This document shows, piece after piece, positions 48,647 through 60,174 of a DNA stretch of 64,000 nucleotides. A model generated the notes under the pieces. The model ran no database searches. It saw only the letters and a list, made by a program, of their open reading frames with translations, and was not told the origin of the DNA. The position numbers were made by a program, and so were the translations under genes. The stretch is from Rhinopithecus roxellana (Eukaryota > Chordata > Mammalia > Primates > Cercopithecidae), in contig NC_044557.1 in the NCBI RefSeq assembly GCF_007565055.1, positions 78,626,595-78,690,594 of the forward strand, written 5' to 3'. Every line of letters starts with the position of its first letter. Position 1 is the first letter of the stretch.

Positions 48647-49299
48647 CCTCAGTTTTAAATTATTTTCATGTGCTACACCTCAGCGATCCAATTTTTAAGA
48701 CAATATCCAGAATATTATTACTAATCCCTTTATGTTATTTTCTATAATATCCTAGTTCATATGTATTATTATTATATATTATTGATTGAACAATCTGAAA
48801 TCTCAAATTTTGAATAAATGAACTTTGTTTTCTTTTTCTTACTTATACATCCTACATGCCTGCCTCTCTTTCATATGGCAATGGAATTTTCTGTTGTATT
48901 TTTATTCAATATTAAGCATTAGAAAATACTATGAACAGAATAATATACCTAAAAACTGGGAAACTGTGTCTATCATAATAAGATTAGTGATAGCGTGCAT
49001 TATAGAAAAGATGAGTTATCAAAGAGACAAAGGAAAAGAACTCAAGAAAATAAGCCATACACATTACAGTTAAAGATTTTTGGGAACCTATGTTTTAGTC
49101 TGATGAGTGTGGCTAGAGATTCATGTATACCTACCCCCATGTAATCTTAGCTTTCATTTCGTTATTATAGATCACTTTAGCCTACTCCAGAACATCACAT
49201 AATGTCATCATACCTTATGTACTATGTGATCCCTACTTTCTTGTGCTTAGCATGATTTTGAGATTCAATCATGTCATTTCACATATCACTAGTCTATTT

Positions 49300-49301
<2 letters not shown>

Positions 49302-49335
<34 letters not shown>

Positions 49336-49616
49336 AGACGGATTCTTGCTCTGTCGCCCAGGCTGGAGTGCAGTGGCCGGATCTCGGCTCGCTGCAAGCT
49401 CCGCCTCCCGGGTTTACGCCGTTCTCCTGCCTCAGCATCCCGAGTAGCTGGGACTACAGGCGCCCGCCACCTCGCCTGGCTAGTTTTTTGTATTTTTTAG
49501 TAGAGACAGGGTTTCACTGTGTTAGCCAGGATGGTCTCCATCTCCTGACCTCGTGATCCGCCCGTCTCGGCCTCCCAAAGTGCTGGGATTACAGGCTTGA
49601 GCCACCGCGCCCGGCC
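49302..49616 (-). mobile_element. AluYRa-type Alu, full length, antisense
   Basis: T33 tail, then GGCCGGATCTCGGCTC, GGGTTTACGCCGTTCTCC, CGCCCGTCTCGGCC and CAGGCTTGAGCC. These are the changes I associate with Old World monkey AluYR subfamilies. Divergence is very low. A short duplication TATTTAAT (49295-49302 and 49618-49625) flanks it. Confidence 0.95.
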
Positions 49617-49680
49617 TTATTTAATCTTAATACTAAGAAAAATCCATTATAAAATGTAGCTATCATGTTTCTTCAAGAAA

Positions 49681-50045
49681 TGCTGTCTTGACCTAGTTTT
49701 GAGGCACTGGCTAGAGGCTGGTCAGTTCTTTTTGTTGAATAGCTGATTAAGTCCAAACCTCTGACCACCTTCCTTATTCCAGGCCACTATACATTTGCCC
49801 TAATCGCTCTAGAGTCAGATAACAGGGAGCCAGAGAGAGCCCTTGGACCCCAGAGCCCATTGCAATTGTTCAAACTAGCTAATCCTAAACCTGCTTATTC
49901 TGCCTTCCCTGTTCCTTCCGTTGGACATCACAATAAAGATTGCTGTCCACAGTTTCCCTCTCTTTCTCTGCCTCCTAAGAGATCCTAAGTGCTTCCCAAA
50001 TGACCCTTGAGTGGTGTGCTTTTTTCTCCCCAAATAACTATGTAC
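49681..50045 (+). mobile_element. Old LTR-like segment with polyA signal
   Basis: TGCTGTCTTGACC start, AACAGGGAGCCAGAGAGAGC, CAGAGCCCATTGCAATTG, AATAAA at 49932-49937 and a T/C-rich end. The layout resembles an ERVL-type LTR. The family is not named and the ends are approximate. Confidence 0.45.
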
Positions 50046-50124
50046 AAAATAAATTGTGAAACTCTTCCCAATTTCTTTCTCTTAATCTGTATCTGGACTC
50101 ACCATACCTTACCAAAGGTAATGT

Positions 50125-51800
50125 GATTAACTCACTACAATAATTTATCCATTCTTCTGTTGATACATATTTGTTAATTTCAATAGACCATAATCATTAT
50201 AAATACAATATTTGATTAAAAATTCTTAGCCAGACATGGTGACTCACACCTGTAATATCAGTATTTTGGGAGATAAAGACAGAAGGATCGCTAGAGCCCA
50301 GGAGTTTGAGACCAGCCTGAGCAACAGAGCAAGACCTCATCTCTACAGAAAATTAAAAAATTAGCTGGGCATGGTGGTGTATACCTGTGATTCCAGCTAC
50401 TCGGGAGGCTAACATGGGAGGATTGCTTGAGCCCGGGAAATTGAGGCTGCAGTGACTCATGATGGTGTCACTGCACTCCACTGTAGGCTATAGAATGAGA
50501 CCCTGTCTCAAACAAAAAGAAAAAGAAAAAAAGAAAAAGAAAAAGAGAGAATTGTTTGTGGACATGCACATTCATTGCTCTTGAATAAATACGTAGGAGT
50601 GGAATGAATGAATTATAAGAAAGCTTTAAACTTAACATTTCAAGTAACTTCCTATTATCCTGTCCTACATGCTACCATGTACACTCCAACCGAGAATTTG
50701 CAAGTGTTCTGGTGGTTCCATATAATCTATAACATTTGATTTAGTCAGCGTTTTTAATTTGAGAATTCTGTAGTTTATGTAGTGGTATCACAATTTGGTA
50801 TTAATTTTCGTTCCCCATAGGACTACTGATGCAGTGTACTTTTGCTTAATTACCGTCAAGCCTTTTTTCCAGTTGTCTTTTATATTAATTAGTTGCAGGG
50901 ATTCTCATATATTTTGTATACAAGTTCTTTATCACTGTATATGTATTGAGAATATTTTCTTTCAGTCTGTACTTTGCCTATTCATTTTCTTCACAATATC
51001 TTCAGATGAACAAAGGCTTTTACTTTTAATTAAATTTAATTTATCTTTTTAAAAAAAATTGTTATGAGCAATTCATGCTTTCTCTACCCTCTCAAGCAAC
51101 TGTTTTCACAATCGAATGTCCTGGGTATAATATATTTTATATTGAAATTTTGTTTAGTTTTAGTTATTACTACTAGATCTTTGATCTATCTAAAATTAAT
51201 TTTGGTTATTGTGTTATGTATGGGCCAGAGATCACGTTTTTACACAGCTATTTCAGTTCTTCCAGCACATTTATTGAAATCATCTCCCATATTGAATTGC
51301 TCTTGCTCCTTTGTTCAAAATTCACTGGCATTATATGTATGTGTTTACTTGTTAATTTTACTCTGTTCAACTGACTTATTTGTGTATATTTAAGTGAATA
51401 TCACACTATCTTAAAAACTGTTTTTATAGAAAATGCTATAGTAAAATAAATTATACCTCCAATTTTTTTTTTTTTTTTTTTTTGAGGATGTTTTGGCTTT
51501 CTAGAAAACTTCACTTCAGAATAAGCTTGTCCATTTCTTAAAACAAAAACATTCTGCTAAGATATTTATTGGAATTGCCTTGAACCTAGAGATTAATTTG
51601 AGGAGAAGTAACATGCTAACACTGAAATTCCTAGGCCTTGGAAATACTATATACCTCGATTTACTTAGGTCTTATAAAATTTCTCCCTGGATTTTTATGG
51701 TAATTTGTACCAAAGTACTGTACTTTTTAAAAAATCAAACAACCTTATCCTTTACATCTCTGCTTAAATGTAAGCTTATCTTTCAAGCTTATATATACAC
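50125..51800 (-). mobile_element. L1M ORF2 3' half, antisense, split by AluJ
   Basis: TTTATCCATTCTTCTGTTGA, TAAATACGTAGGAGTGGAAT, TGTAGTGGTATCACAATTTG, TACAAGTTCTTTATCAC, GCACATTTATTGAAATCATC and TTATTGGAATTGCCTTGAA match, in order, the reverse complement of L1 ORF2's 3' half. Strongly diverged. The frames at 50795-51867 are chance openings on the non-coding strand. Confidence 0.78.
50229..50545 (+). mobile_element. AluJ-type
   Basis: Complete but old Alu inside the L1M: GCCAGACATGGTGACTCAC, GGAGGATTGCTTGAGCCC, then an A/G-rich tail (AAAAAG)n. J-type features (CTTGAGCCC). Confidence 0.93.
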
Positions 51801-52193
51801 ATCTCTATTAACAATTGCAATGCCATTATCCTTTACTCCAGTTACTCTATTCCTGGTGATTCTGTAGTACATACACATATTCTACTGAGCTATGAACTTA
51901 TAAACAAGGTGAATAAACACTGCGGCATGTACTTACCAGAAATCTGTAACAAGACTTTTTTCTGACTACACATTTTCCAACATTTAATTTGAAACCATCA
52001 TGTACAGTTTCAAAAAGGATGTTAAGTAAATTTAAGACCCACTATTATAACCGAGTAAAACAAATTCCTAAGTGGTTTTTTATCTGCATCTTTGAACACT
52101 TTTAAGATCTGTATCCTAGGAAAAAACATTAAAATGCCATGAAATTTCTTCCAGGTTTCAGATACTCTGTTGTCCAACAGATAATGAAAAATA

Positions 52194-52537
52194 GGCGGGG
52201 CACAGTGGCTCACGTCTGTAATCCCAGCACTTTGGGAGGCCGAGGCAGGCGGATCACGAGGTCAGGAGATCGAGACCATCCTGGCTAACACGGTGAAACC
52301 CCATCTCTACTAAAAATACAAAAAATTAGCCGGGAGTGGTGGCGGGCGCCTGTAGTTCCAGCTACTCGGGAGTCTGAGGCAGGAGAATGGCGTGAACCCG
52401 GGAGGCGGAGCTTGCAGTGAGCCAAGATCACGCCACTGCTCTCCAGCCTGGGTGACAGAGAGAGACTCCTTCTCAAAAAAATAAAAAATAATAAAATAAA
52501 ATAAAATAAAATAAAATAAAATAAAATAAAATAAAAT
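52194..52537 (+). mobile_element. AluY with (AAAAT)n tail
   Basis: Near-consensus AluY (CACGAGGTCAGGAGATCGAG, GCTTGCAGTGAGCC) with an (AAAAT/TAAAA)n pentanucleotide tail at about 52480-52537. Confidence 0.95.
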
Positions 52538-52887
52538 TACTGTTTACACAAACTTATTCTATAATAGAGGATGCTTACAAAAATAAATGTATTGTCAAAT
52601 AGCACCTTTGTATTTGTTATAAAAAATATTTTTAAATTTCAAGGCACAGCAGAGGAAGCATATTTACATCAGGTTATGTATAAGAATGTTCATGTTACTA
52701 TTCTGGATTTATCAGTAGACCACATATATGTTATTTGACGATATCAGAATCTATATTTTATAACTATTTGTGATGTATTTAGACAGTGGCAAATAGTACA
52801 TACCCCCAAAATATTAGATAATTAAAGTTGTTTCACATTTTCATGACACATTGTATTTTTGAATATAAAATATGTCGCTATACTTTG

Positions 52888-53240
52888 TGATATGGTTTGG
52901 CTCTGTGTCTGCACTCAAATCTCACCCTGAATTGTAATAATCCTCACATGTAAAAGGCAGGGACAGGTGGAGATAATTGAATCATGGGGGCAGTTTCCCC
53001 CATACTGTTCTAGTGATAGTGAATGAGTCTCAAGAGATCTGATGGTTTTATAAATGGGAGTTCTCCTCCTCAAGCATTCTTGCAGCTGCCATGTTAAGAC
53101 CATGCTCCTCATTCGCCTTCTGCTATGATTAGAAGTCCTCCCAAGCAATGTGGAACTGTGAGTCAATTAAACCTCTTTCCTTTATAAATTACCCAGTCTC
53201 CAGTATGTCTTTATTAGCAGCATGAGAACAGACTAATACA
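52888..53240 (+). mobile_element. THE1-type MaLR solitary LTR
   Basis: TGATATGGTTTGGCTCTG to CAGACTAATACA, 353 bp. Flanks CTTTG (52883-52887) and CTTGG (53241-53245) match at 4 of 5. Contains GGTTTTATAAATGGGAG, the usual THE1 TATA-like region. Confidence 0.93.
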
Positions 53241-53425
53241 CTTGGCAATAAATGTTTAATGTGTGAGGGCTTTTGCTCTTTCATATTTCTTTTAATGACT
53301 CTAAGATCTATAGCAACAACAACAAGATTACCATCTAGTGGCAGTTCTAGTGAACTACAGACACATTGTCCCTGCAAACTGGAAAGGCTCTTAGAAATAT
53401 CAAACTTGGTCATTGTTTATACAAG

Positions 53426-54350
53426 TGATAGGGACAGGCGGCAGAGAAATTCCAGGCAGAAAAAGTCCCTGGCAAAACCCCACCCTCAAGTTGAAAAGCC
53501 TGAAACCACAGCCCAAAGTGAGAACTTATATCCCTGTTTTTCTGCTTGAATGTTGTCCTTTCCTAAGCCACCCAAGCTACTCCTCACCCCATCCTGTGCT
53601 TATAAAAACCCCAGACTCAGCTGGCAGACGGAACTAAGGCTAGATGTTGGAGAGAAGGGGCTTGACTTCTGAGGGATAGCTTGTTGGCATAAATTTGGAG
53701 AAGAATCTGGCCAGAGATACCGGACATCAGTTGAAGATTACCTACCTGCCCTGTTCTCTTTTCAGCTCTCCTTCCCACTCAGAGCCTCTTTTGTTGGCAG
53801 TAAAATCCCCCACATTTACCATTTTTCAATTTCTTTGTGTGACCTCATTTTTCCTGGATGCTAGACAAGAACTTGGGAGCCATGAATGTGGATACAAAAG
53901 GCTGTCAGACTGGCCTTTTGCCTTCACTGGCAGAGGGCAACTGCCTCACATGAAAAGGCAAAGGGGCCACTGAGCTGTTAACACTTAAGTTGTCCTTGAA
54001 TGGCAGAGACACCCTCTGGGGCTTCAGGAGTCACAGGCATCTCCACCTGGAAGCTGCTGTGAGGGCTGCATGGAGTTCACTCCTGCTGGCACTAAAGTGT
54101 CCAGCTGGTGCCTGCACCCACTCACCAGTGTGCTCCCTCCTGTGATGGATGGAACACAGTGGGTCGGAGTGTGTGGAGTTTGATCCCGCTGGTGCCAAAG
54201 TGGCTGGCTGGTTCCAGTGCTTGTTCACCTCAGTTTCTATACTATTCTCTCGTGTGTTCCTTCCCATGAGGAGTTGAGCATGGCAGGCTGAGTAAACAAG
54301 GCAACCTTCTCACGAGTCCCATGAAGGGGTCAGGGAAATATCCTGCTTCA
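53426..54350 (+). mobile_element. ERV1-type solitary LTR, 925 bp, with exact 4-bp target duplication
   Basis: Starts TGATAGGGACAGGCGGCAG and ends ATATCCTGCTTCA. Flanked by CAAG on both sides (53422-53425 and 54351-54354), the 4-bp duplication expected of class I (gamma-like) retroviruses. Has a TATA box (TATAAAA, 53601-53607) and a U5-like GACAAGAACTTGGG near 53864. More GC-rich than its surroundings. I do not assign a Repbase name. No internal genes remain. Open frames within it are not genes. Confidence 0.88.
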
Positions 54351-54575
54351 CAAGGACTGGATTTGATGCACATAATTTAAATCTTTAAAAAGAAGATGTT
54401 TTAAAGTAGAAAGAGCAGGCATCATAAGTTACTAATGTAGTATAGCACAACCATTCCATTCACAAAGCAGGCACTTCATAGAGGTTTGTCAAAATTATTT
54501 TTTAAAGTGTAAATACATACTGCAACATATTGAAGACGTAAATAGAAGGCAACATTCTGAAAATAAGTCAGATAT

Positions 54576-54858
54576 CAGCCAGGCACAGTGGCTCATGCCT
54601 GTAATCCTAGCACTTTGGAAGGCTGAGGCCAGGGGATCACCTGAGGTCAGGAGTTCGAGACCAGCCTGGCCAACATGGTGAAACCCCATCTCTACTGAAA
54701 ATACAAAAACTTAGCTGGATATGGTGGCAGGCACCTGTAATTCCAGCTAGTCAGGAGGCTGAGACAAGAGAATCACTTGAAATCAGGAGGTGGAGGTTGC
54801 AGTGAACTGAGATCATGCCATCACACTCCAGCCTGGGCAACGAGCAAAACTTTGTCTC

Positions 54859-54896
<38 letters not shown>
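54576..54896 (+). mobile_element. AluS-type with (AAT)n tail
   Basis: Full-length Alu ending in (AAT)n at 54859-54892. Target duplication AAAATAAGTCAGAYAT (54560-54575 and 54897-54912), 15 of 16. Confidence 0.95.
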
Positions 54897-54898
<2 letters not shown>

Positions 54899-54989
54899 AA
54901 TAAGTCAGACATAATATAAAGAATGTATATAAGTGCCAACATATTTTGTTAAAGATAAGACATACAGGCTCTTAGATTTAGCCAGATTT

Positions 54990-55195
54990 TTAGAAATCTT
55001 AGCTCTACCACTTTGTTTTACTGTAGGATCTTAGGCAAGTTATTTAACCTGAAGTTAATTAGTTATTTAAACTAAACTTTGATATCATATATTTCTAATT
55101 GTAGCAGTGTATGAGGATGATTTGAGATAATGCATGCACTACTTTTACCAGCACACATCAAGCATTCAATAATGTTATATCTCTGTTATTTGTTT
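54990..55195 (+). mobile_element. MIR
   Basis: TTAGCTCTACCACTTTG, GGATCTTAGGCAAGTTATTT, GAGGATGATTTGAGATAATG and CAAGCATTCAATAATGTTAT follow MIR in order. Confidence 0.78.
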
Positions 55196-55199
55196 AAGA

Positions 55200-56250
55200 C
55201 CCTACTGACATACTGATTCTGCAAATAATATAGTCATAAAAACCATTTTAATATTTACTACACAAATTATTATGAATATATGTTATCATCTACCTATAAA
55301 TCCTTAAGAAAATGATCAAAAGAATGTGATTATTTCCTTTAAAAATCATATGTTATTTTTAGTATTTACTATTACTTATTAAATATTATATCAATTACTT
55401 AGGATTTATTTATTCAATAATCCTTACTGTCAAATTTACTTAAAGACAGCTATAACATCATAAAAGCTAATATAATGCTTTACATAAAAATCAAATGTAG
55501 TACATTTTAATTGAATAAAATATTATTAAAGCATAATTTGATATCTACCAAGAAGGTACATGTTTACATCATTTCAGTTTACATTTTTATTTAAAGTGTT
55601 TGGTTAATTCACAATTTTCAGCTATACTTTTAGAAAGGTAAATCTTTTTGTTTTTTCTATTTTTGAAATTTGTTTTATTTTTATATTTTGAAACCAGTGA
55701 TAAACTGATATATCTCAACAAGCAATGGTAAAAACATTGAAGCTGATTTCTAGAAATAGAAAACTTATGCTTTAATAATGTCCATTGAATTTATTATGAT
55801 TGACTATTACACATTACTGTCAACATATAATATAAATGTGATTGACATATTAAGATAGAACTGTCATATCTTCATGAGCACAGTTCTGCATTTTTTTGTT
55901 TAATGGTGTAGATCTGATTGAAATCATGATTCTTCTTTCATCGCTGGAGACTTTTCTTCTAAATTATATTCATTATGAACTAGTCTAAGTAAACGATAAG
56001 TGTGCCATTACATATCTCATGTTCTCAATAGATTGCTGTTTTTAAAATTCATTTCAGGTGGCAGGAACAACAACAAAAAATCTTTCTGATTTTTTAAAAA
56101 CGAAAAGAGATTTAAAAAGAGAGATCTATACTACCAAGTATAATTATGGAAAAAGAAATGCAAAGTTTCAAATGAGAATATACATAGAATTAGAATTAGC
56201 AGAAGAGTTCAGAAAATCAGTAAATTTAAAGGCAGTGATCTCTTAGCTTT
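55200..56250. other. Unique AT-rich sequence
   Basis: No exon or assignable repeat. The frame at 56058-56246 is Lys-rich with no domain. Confidence 0.5.
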
Positions 56251-56251
56251 T

Positions 56252-56392
56252 CTTTTTTTTTTTTTAATTATACTTTAAATTCTGAGGTACATGTACAGAA
56301 TGTGCAGGTTTGTTACATAGGTATACACGTGCCATGGTGGTTTGCTGCAACCATCAACCCGTCATCTATATTAGGTATTTCTCCTAAGGCTT
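56252..56392 (-). mobile_element. L1PA 3'-end stub, antisense
   Basis: T-rich tail, TATACTTTAAATTCTGAGGT, GTGCAGGTTTGTTACATAGG, CACGTGCCATGGTGG, ending TATTTCTCCTAAGGC. A 140-bp severely 5'-truncated young L1. Confidence 0.93.
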
Positions 56393-56469
56393 TTTTTAAA
56401 GCACCCATTATCCTAGCAACACATTTGCAATGAAAAAGCAGTTATTTATCCTAAGAACTACTTTCCAAA

Positions 56470-56600
56470 CCACAGTACTAGGAGGTAGGAGATTGAGTTT
56501 AGTTCCTGCTATAATATTAATATTAAATTGATCAATCCTGATGAAATCTCTTAACCTCACATTGAATAGCACATATTGGAAATATTCTAAGTTATCTGTT
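56470..56600 (+). mobile_element. Possible MIR fragment
   Basis: GGAGGTAGGAGATTGAGTTT then AAATCTCTTAACCTCACATT loosely follows MIR's core. Weak. Confidence 0.35.
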
Positions 56601-57122
56601 AATTTTAAGTTTTCTATACATTATTACATGTAAGATGTAGTTCTTTCTTTGATTTAATTGGATTCAATTAAAACAATAAAATTCCATGGATACTGTTTCT
56701 GTGTGTACACATGAGAAATGCTGGTATGGATGGCAGCTTTTGCAGATCACACAATATCCACAATGTAAATCTGGAATCTCTTTGAAATTTTAACTGCTTT
56801 GAGCCTTTGCAATTCCCACTGCAGAGGACATTCAGATTAACTCAGTCAGATAAATATCAGTTCCGTCTAATAGCTTGTGAAAAAACTTATTGTGCAATGA
56901 TCTCAAACATGGATACAGAGTTAGGAGCAATTTATTTTAGCTTAAGAAGGTAGAGGGAGGAAAAGCCACAGCTAAGAATTTATTTTAATATAGAAAGGTT
57001 TTATTTTGTCTCAGTATTTTGTGTTACGCCAAACCTTGTCTTGGCTTCATAACACTGAATAAATTCCTATATTTATTCTTATTTTATACTTTGATACTCT
57101 CAAGTTTAAGCCTTTCTCATAC

Positions 57123-57488
57123 TGCTATGGTTTGAATATGTGTATCAGTCCAAAATTTATATGTTGGAACTTAAACTTCAAGGTGATAGTGTTAAGACTT
57201 GGGGCCTTTGGGAACTGATTAGGACAGAAGGGTTTCACCCCTCTGAATGGGATTAGTGGCTTTATAAAAGGGCTTAAGGGAGCAAATTAGTCCCTTTCGC
57301 CCTCCAACATATGAGGACAAAGAAGTAAGTCACAATGTTTAAAGCAGAGCACTGTCACCAGACACAGAATCTGCTAGTAACTTGATCTTGGACTTCCCAG
57401 CCACCAGAACTGAAAAATGTATTCCTGTTTTTTATAAATTACCCAGTCTGAGTTACCTCTGTTATAGACGCAGGAATGAACTAAGACA
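57123..57488 (+). mobile_element. MLT1A-like MaLR solitary LTR
   Basis: TGCTATGGTTTGAATATG to ATGAACTAAGACA, 366 bp. Diagnostic GGGGCCTTTGGGAACTGATT, TGAATGGGATTAGTGGC and ACCAGACACAGAATCTGC. Flanks CATAC and TATAT could be a decayed 5-bp duplication. Confidence 0.9.
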
Positions 57489-57489
57489 T

Positions 57490-58715
57490 ATATCTACAAC
57501 ATTTTTGAAATTTTTTGAAAACAGAACCTTTATTCTGGAAAGTCATACCAATATCTGGGGCACAATTAGTCCTAAATGCTAACTGCTTGACTAAATACAT
57601 TGATAAGTGAATGAATATGTTAATACTGGAATATTGAACAGTGATAATGTGAATCTTTAGGAATTTCTTCACAGTTGCAATGCTTTGCGTGGAACTGACA
57701 CATTCAGAATGATACAAATTTAAAACAGTAAGGTAATGGTATTTATTGTGTATGAACATTTATATATTTAATAACAAAAGAATTTTTTGAGCTATGCCCA
57801 CCAACTTCAACAAAACTTAGTTATATATGGAGACAAAGTAAAGAAGAAGGGATGTTATGTTTTACATTAGATGATTTTGATTAATTTCAAGAGCATATTG
57901 ACAGGAAGAAACATTAATTGCTATCTATCTTATGAGTTTATAAAAATTTTAAGGTAAATATTTGAATAGCATATCTATTAGAAAACTTGATTTAGGACAT
58001 TTGAAAGAGTATTCCACTTTTTCTTTTAATAAATATTCTCTAGTGAGCAGAGGCATTCTGAATAAACTACTTGATTATTCATTTTTAGAAGAAGACATTC
58101 TTGCAACTCAATTGCTAAGGATTGGGGGGTGGATAGGTAGACCAGGCAAGGCTAAACTGAATCTGCTTCTCTTTTCTTATGTATTATTTTATATTCTTTT
58201 CTTCTTTTTATCCAGATCTGATAATAATTGAGATAAACTTAATACAAAAAATTTAACAAATTGTTTCTCAAGATATGTGGAACAAAGAAAAGTCTGAGAG
58301 ACAACCAAAAAGCTTTGCCTTATTGAATCTGAGAAATGTTTATTTGCTTACTGTGTACCATCAGTATTAAGAAGTTGTTCAAAACTCAGTAGTGGATGAA
58401 TTTACTATATACTCCTTCCCCACTTCTCGGACTGACTTGCAAGGTTGATACCTGAGAAATCTGCTTCTCCAACCATTAAAACCATAAATGTGACTGAAAG
58501 CAGTAAATTATAGTTAGTAATTTTTTAATGACATTTTCAATACACTAAGAATTGTAGAAGTTTTCTAAAGAGAAAGTAATAATTTTAGTTACTATATAGG
58601 CATTTAAACAAGTATCTTATTACTGACTTTTTATAAAGATTCATTGTCTCCATCATTTTACAGCCTCATTTCATTAGAGAAGCTGCATATTATTATGATG
58701 ACCCACTGGCTTTTG
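57490..58715. other. Unique AT-rich sequence
   Basis: No exon or assignable repeat. Open frames at 57382-57759 and 57962-58231 show no domain. Confidence 0.5.
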
Positions 58716-58726
58716 CAGGAGGAAAA

Positions 58727-58895
58727 TTTTTTTGTTTGTGTTTTTGAGATAGAGTCTTGCTCTGTCGTCCAGGCTGGGGTGCAGTGGCACAATCTCAGCT
58801 CACTGCAACCTCCGCCTCTCAAGTTCAAGCGATTCTCCTGCCTCAACCTCCTGAGTAGCTGGGACTACAGGTGCCCACCACCACGCCTAGCTAAT

Positions 58896-58951
<56 letters not shown>

Positions 58952-59083
58952 CTATGTATTTATTTTATAGTAGAGATGAGGGTTTCTCACGTTGGCCAGG
59001 CTAGTCTCGAACTGACCTCATGATCTGTCCGCCTCGGTCTCCCAAAGTGATGGTATTACAGGCGTGAGCAACTGTGCCTGGCC
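58727..59083 (-). mobile_element. AluS-type with (TTTA)n expansion in the middle A-rich region
   Basis: Exact 11-bp target duplication CAGGAGGAAAA (58716-58726 and 59084-59094). The A-rich linker between the arms has grown into (TTTA)n at 58893-58970, an unusual site since tails expand more often. Phe/Ile/Tyr-Leu repeat peptides read here are artefacts. Confidence 0.95.
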
Positions 59084-59342
59084 CAGGAGGAAAAAGTTTT
59101 ATTTAAAACTTGCTTTCTTTGTGAATTTAAATATCTTTATGAATATACATACATGGGTATCACTTTTTCAAAGTTTTAGACAGTCTATCTATTCCTGTTT
59201 CTCTTGCCTCAAATCCCCACAAACGTTACAAATGTGTGCCAGGGCATCATCTAGCTACACCTGTTCAGTAAATGTAGTACACAAAGTACGGAGGGCTAGA
59301 GGATGCTGACATCTTGCTTGGGTTTAATTCGCCAAAAACTAT

Positions 59343-60170
59343 TGATACGAGAGGAGGGCAGGGAAGTGCTGGGAGGAGAAAGGCAGGGTCCCTAGTGAGG
59401 GCTCCACCATCGAGCCTGTGCCCACGGACCTAGGTGAGGACAGGCACTCCTGTTTTCACACCCAAATGTTGCATTTTTCCAAGACCACCCTGACCCGCCA
59501 TGCCCTCATTCTGTGCCTATAAAAATCCCAAGACCCTAGCGGGCACAGACACAAGACTGGATGTCTACAAGAGCACACCGGAAGAAGAGCACAGAGGCGG
59601 CTGGCTGTGGAGAGGAGCGCAAGAGCACACCGACAGGCATCAGCAGAAGCCAGCAGGCCATCTACTGGCAGAACGACACGGGCACTGAGGCAAATTTGGA
59701 GCGGGTTGTCAGAGGAGAGTTGGCCCCTGAGTGGCCCGATACCAGGGGAAAACCACCTTCCCACTCCATTCGCCTTCTGGTCCCTCTGAATCAACTGAGA
59801 GCTACTTCCGCCATTCAATAAAACCTTGCACTCATTCTCGAAGCCCAGGGGTTATCCAATTTTTTTCCATACACCAAGACAAGAACCTTGGGATTCAGAA
59901 AGTCCTCCGTCCTTGCAGTAAGGCAAAGGGTCTATTTGAGCTTAACAGATACTGCCTATAGACAGCAAAACTAAAGGAGCACACCCTAACACATGCCCAC
60001 TGGGGCTTCAGAAGCTGGAAACTTTCACCCCTAGGTACTGCCATGGGGTCGGAGCCCACGCACCCCACATCCTGCCCGTCTGCAGGCTCTCCCTAGCAGG
60101 GCACCAAAGAAAGGAGCCACACCTCCATTGCACACCCTGCAAGGGGGATAAGGGAATTCCTCTCCTTTCA
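59343..60170 (+). mobile_element. ERV1-type solitary LTR, 828 bp, with exact 4-bp target duplication
   Basis: Starts TGATACGAGAGGAGGGCAG and ends TTCCTCTCCTTTCA. Flanked by CTAT on both sides (59339-59342 and 60171-60174). TATAAAAA at 59518-59525, AATAAA at 59817-59822, and U5 with GACAAGAACCTTGGG. GC-rich against its surroundings, with many CpGs. It shares layout with the 53426 LTR but is a different family. The subfamily is not named. The 120-codon antisense frame within it is not a gene. Confidence 0.92.
59518..59525 (+). promoter_or_regulatory. TATA box of the 59343 LTR (inferred)
   Basis: TATAAAAA about 175 bp into the LTR and about 290 bp before AATAAA, a normal U3-R arrangement. Activity is not shown by sequence. 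Confidence 0.6.
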
Positions 60171-60174
60171 CTAT

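Noticed and set aside
50795..51393. Hydrophobic open frames as membrane proteins
   Set aside because: They are on the non-coding strand of an old L1M. T-rich sequence produces Phe/Leu/Ile codons by chance.
53259..53973. Several 70-95-codon frames as exons
   Set aside because: They fall in the space after THE1 and in the 53426 LTR. No splice-bounded conserved protein is visible.
58644..58970. 108-codon frame with Phe-Ile-Tyr-Leu repeats
   Set aside because: Antisense Alu plus its (TTTA)n linker expansion.
59456..59818. 120-codon antisense frame
   Set aside because: It lies inside the ERV1-type LTR, where high GC lowers stop frequency. No domain or family resemblance, and wrong strand for the LTR.
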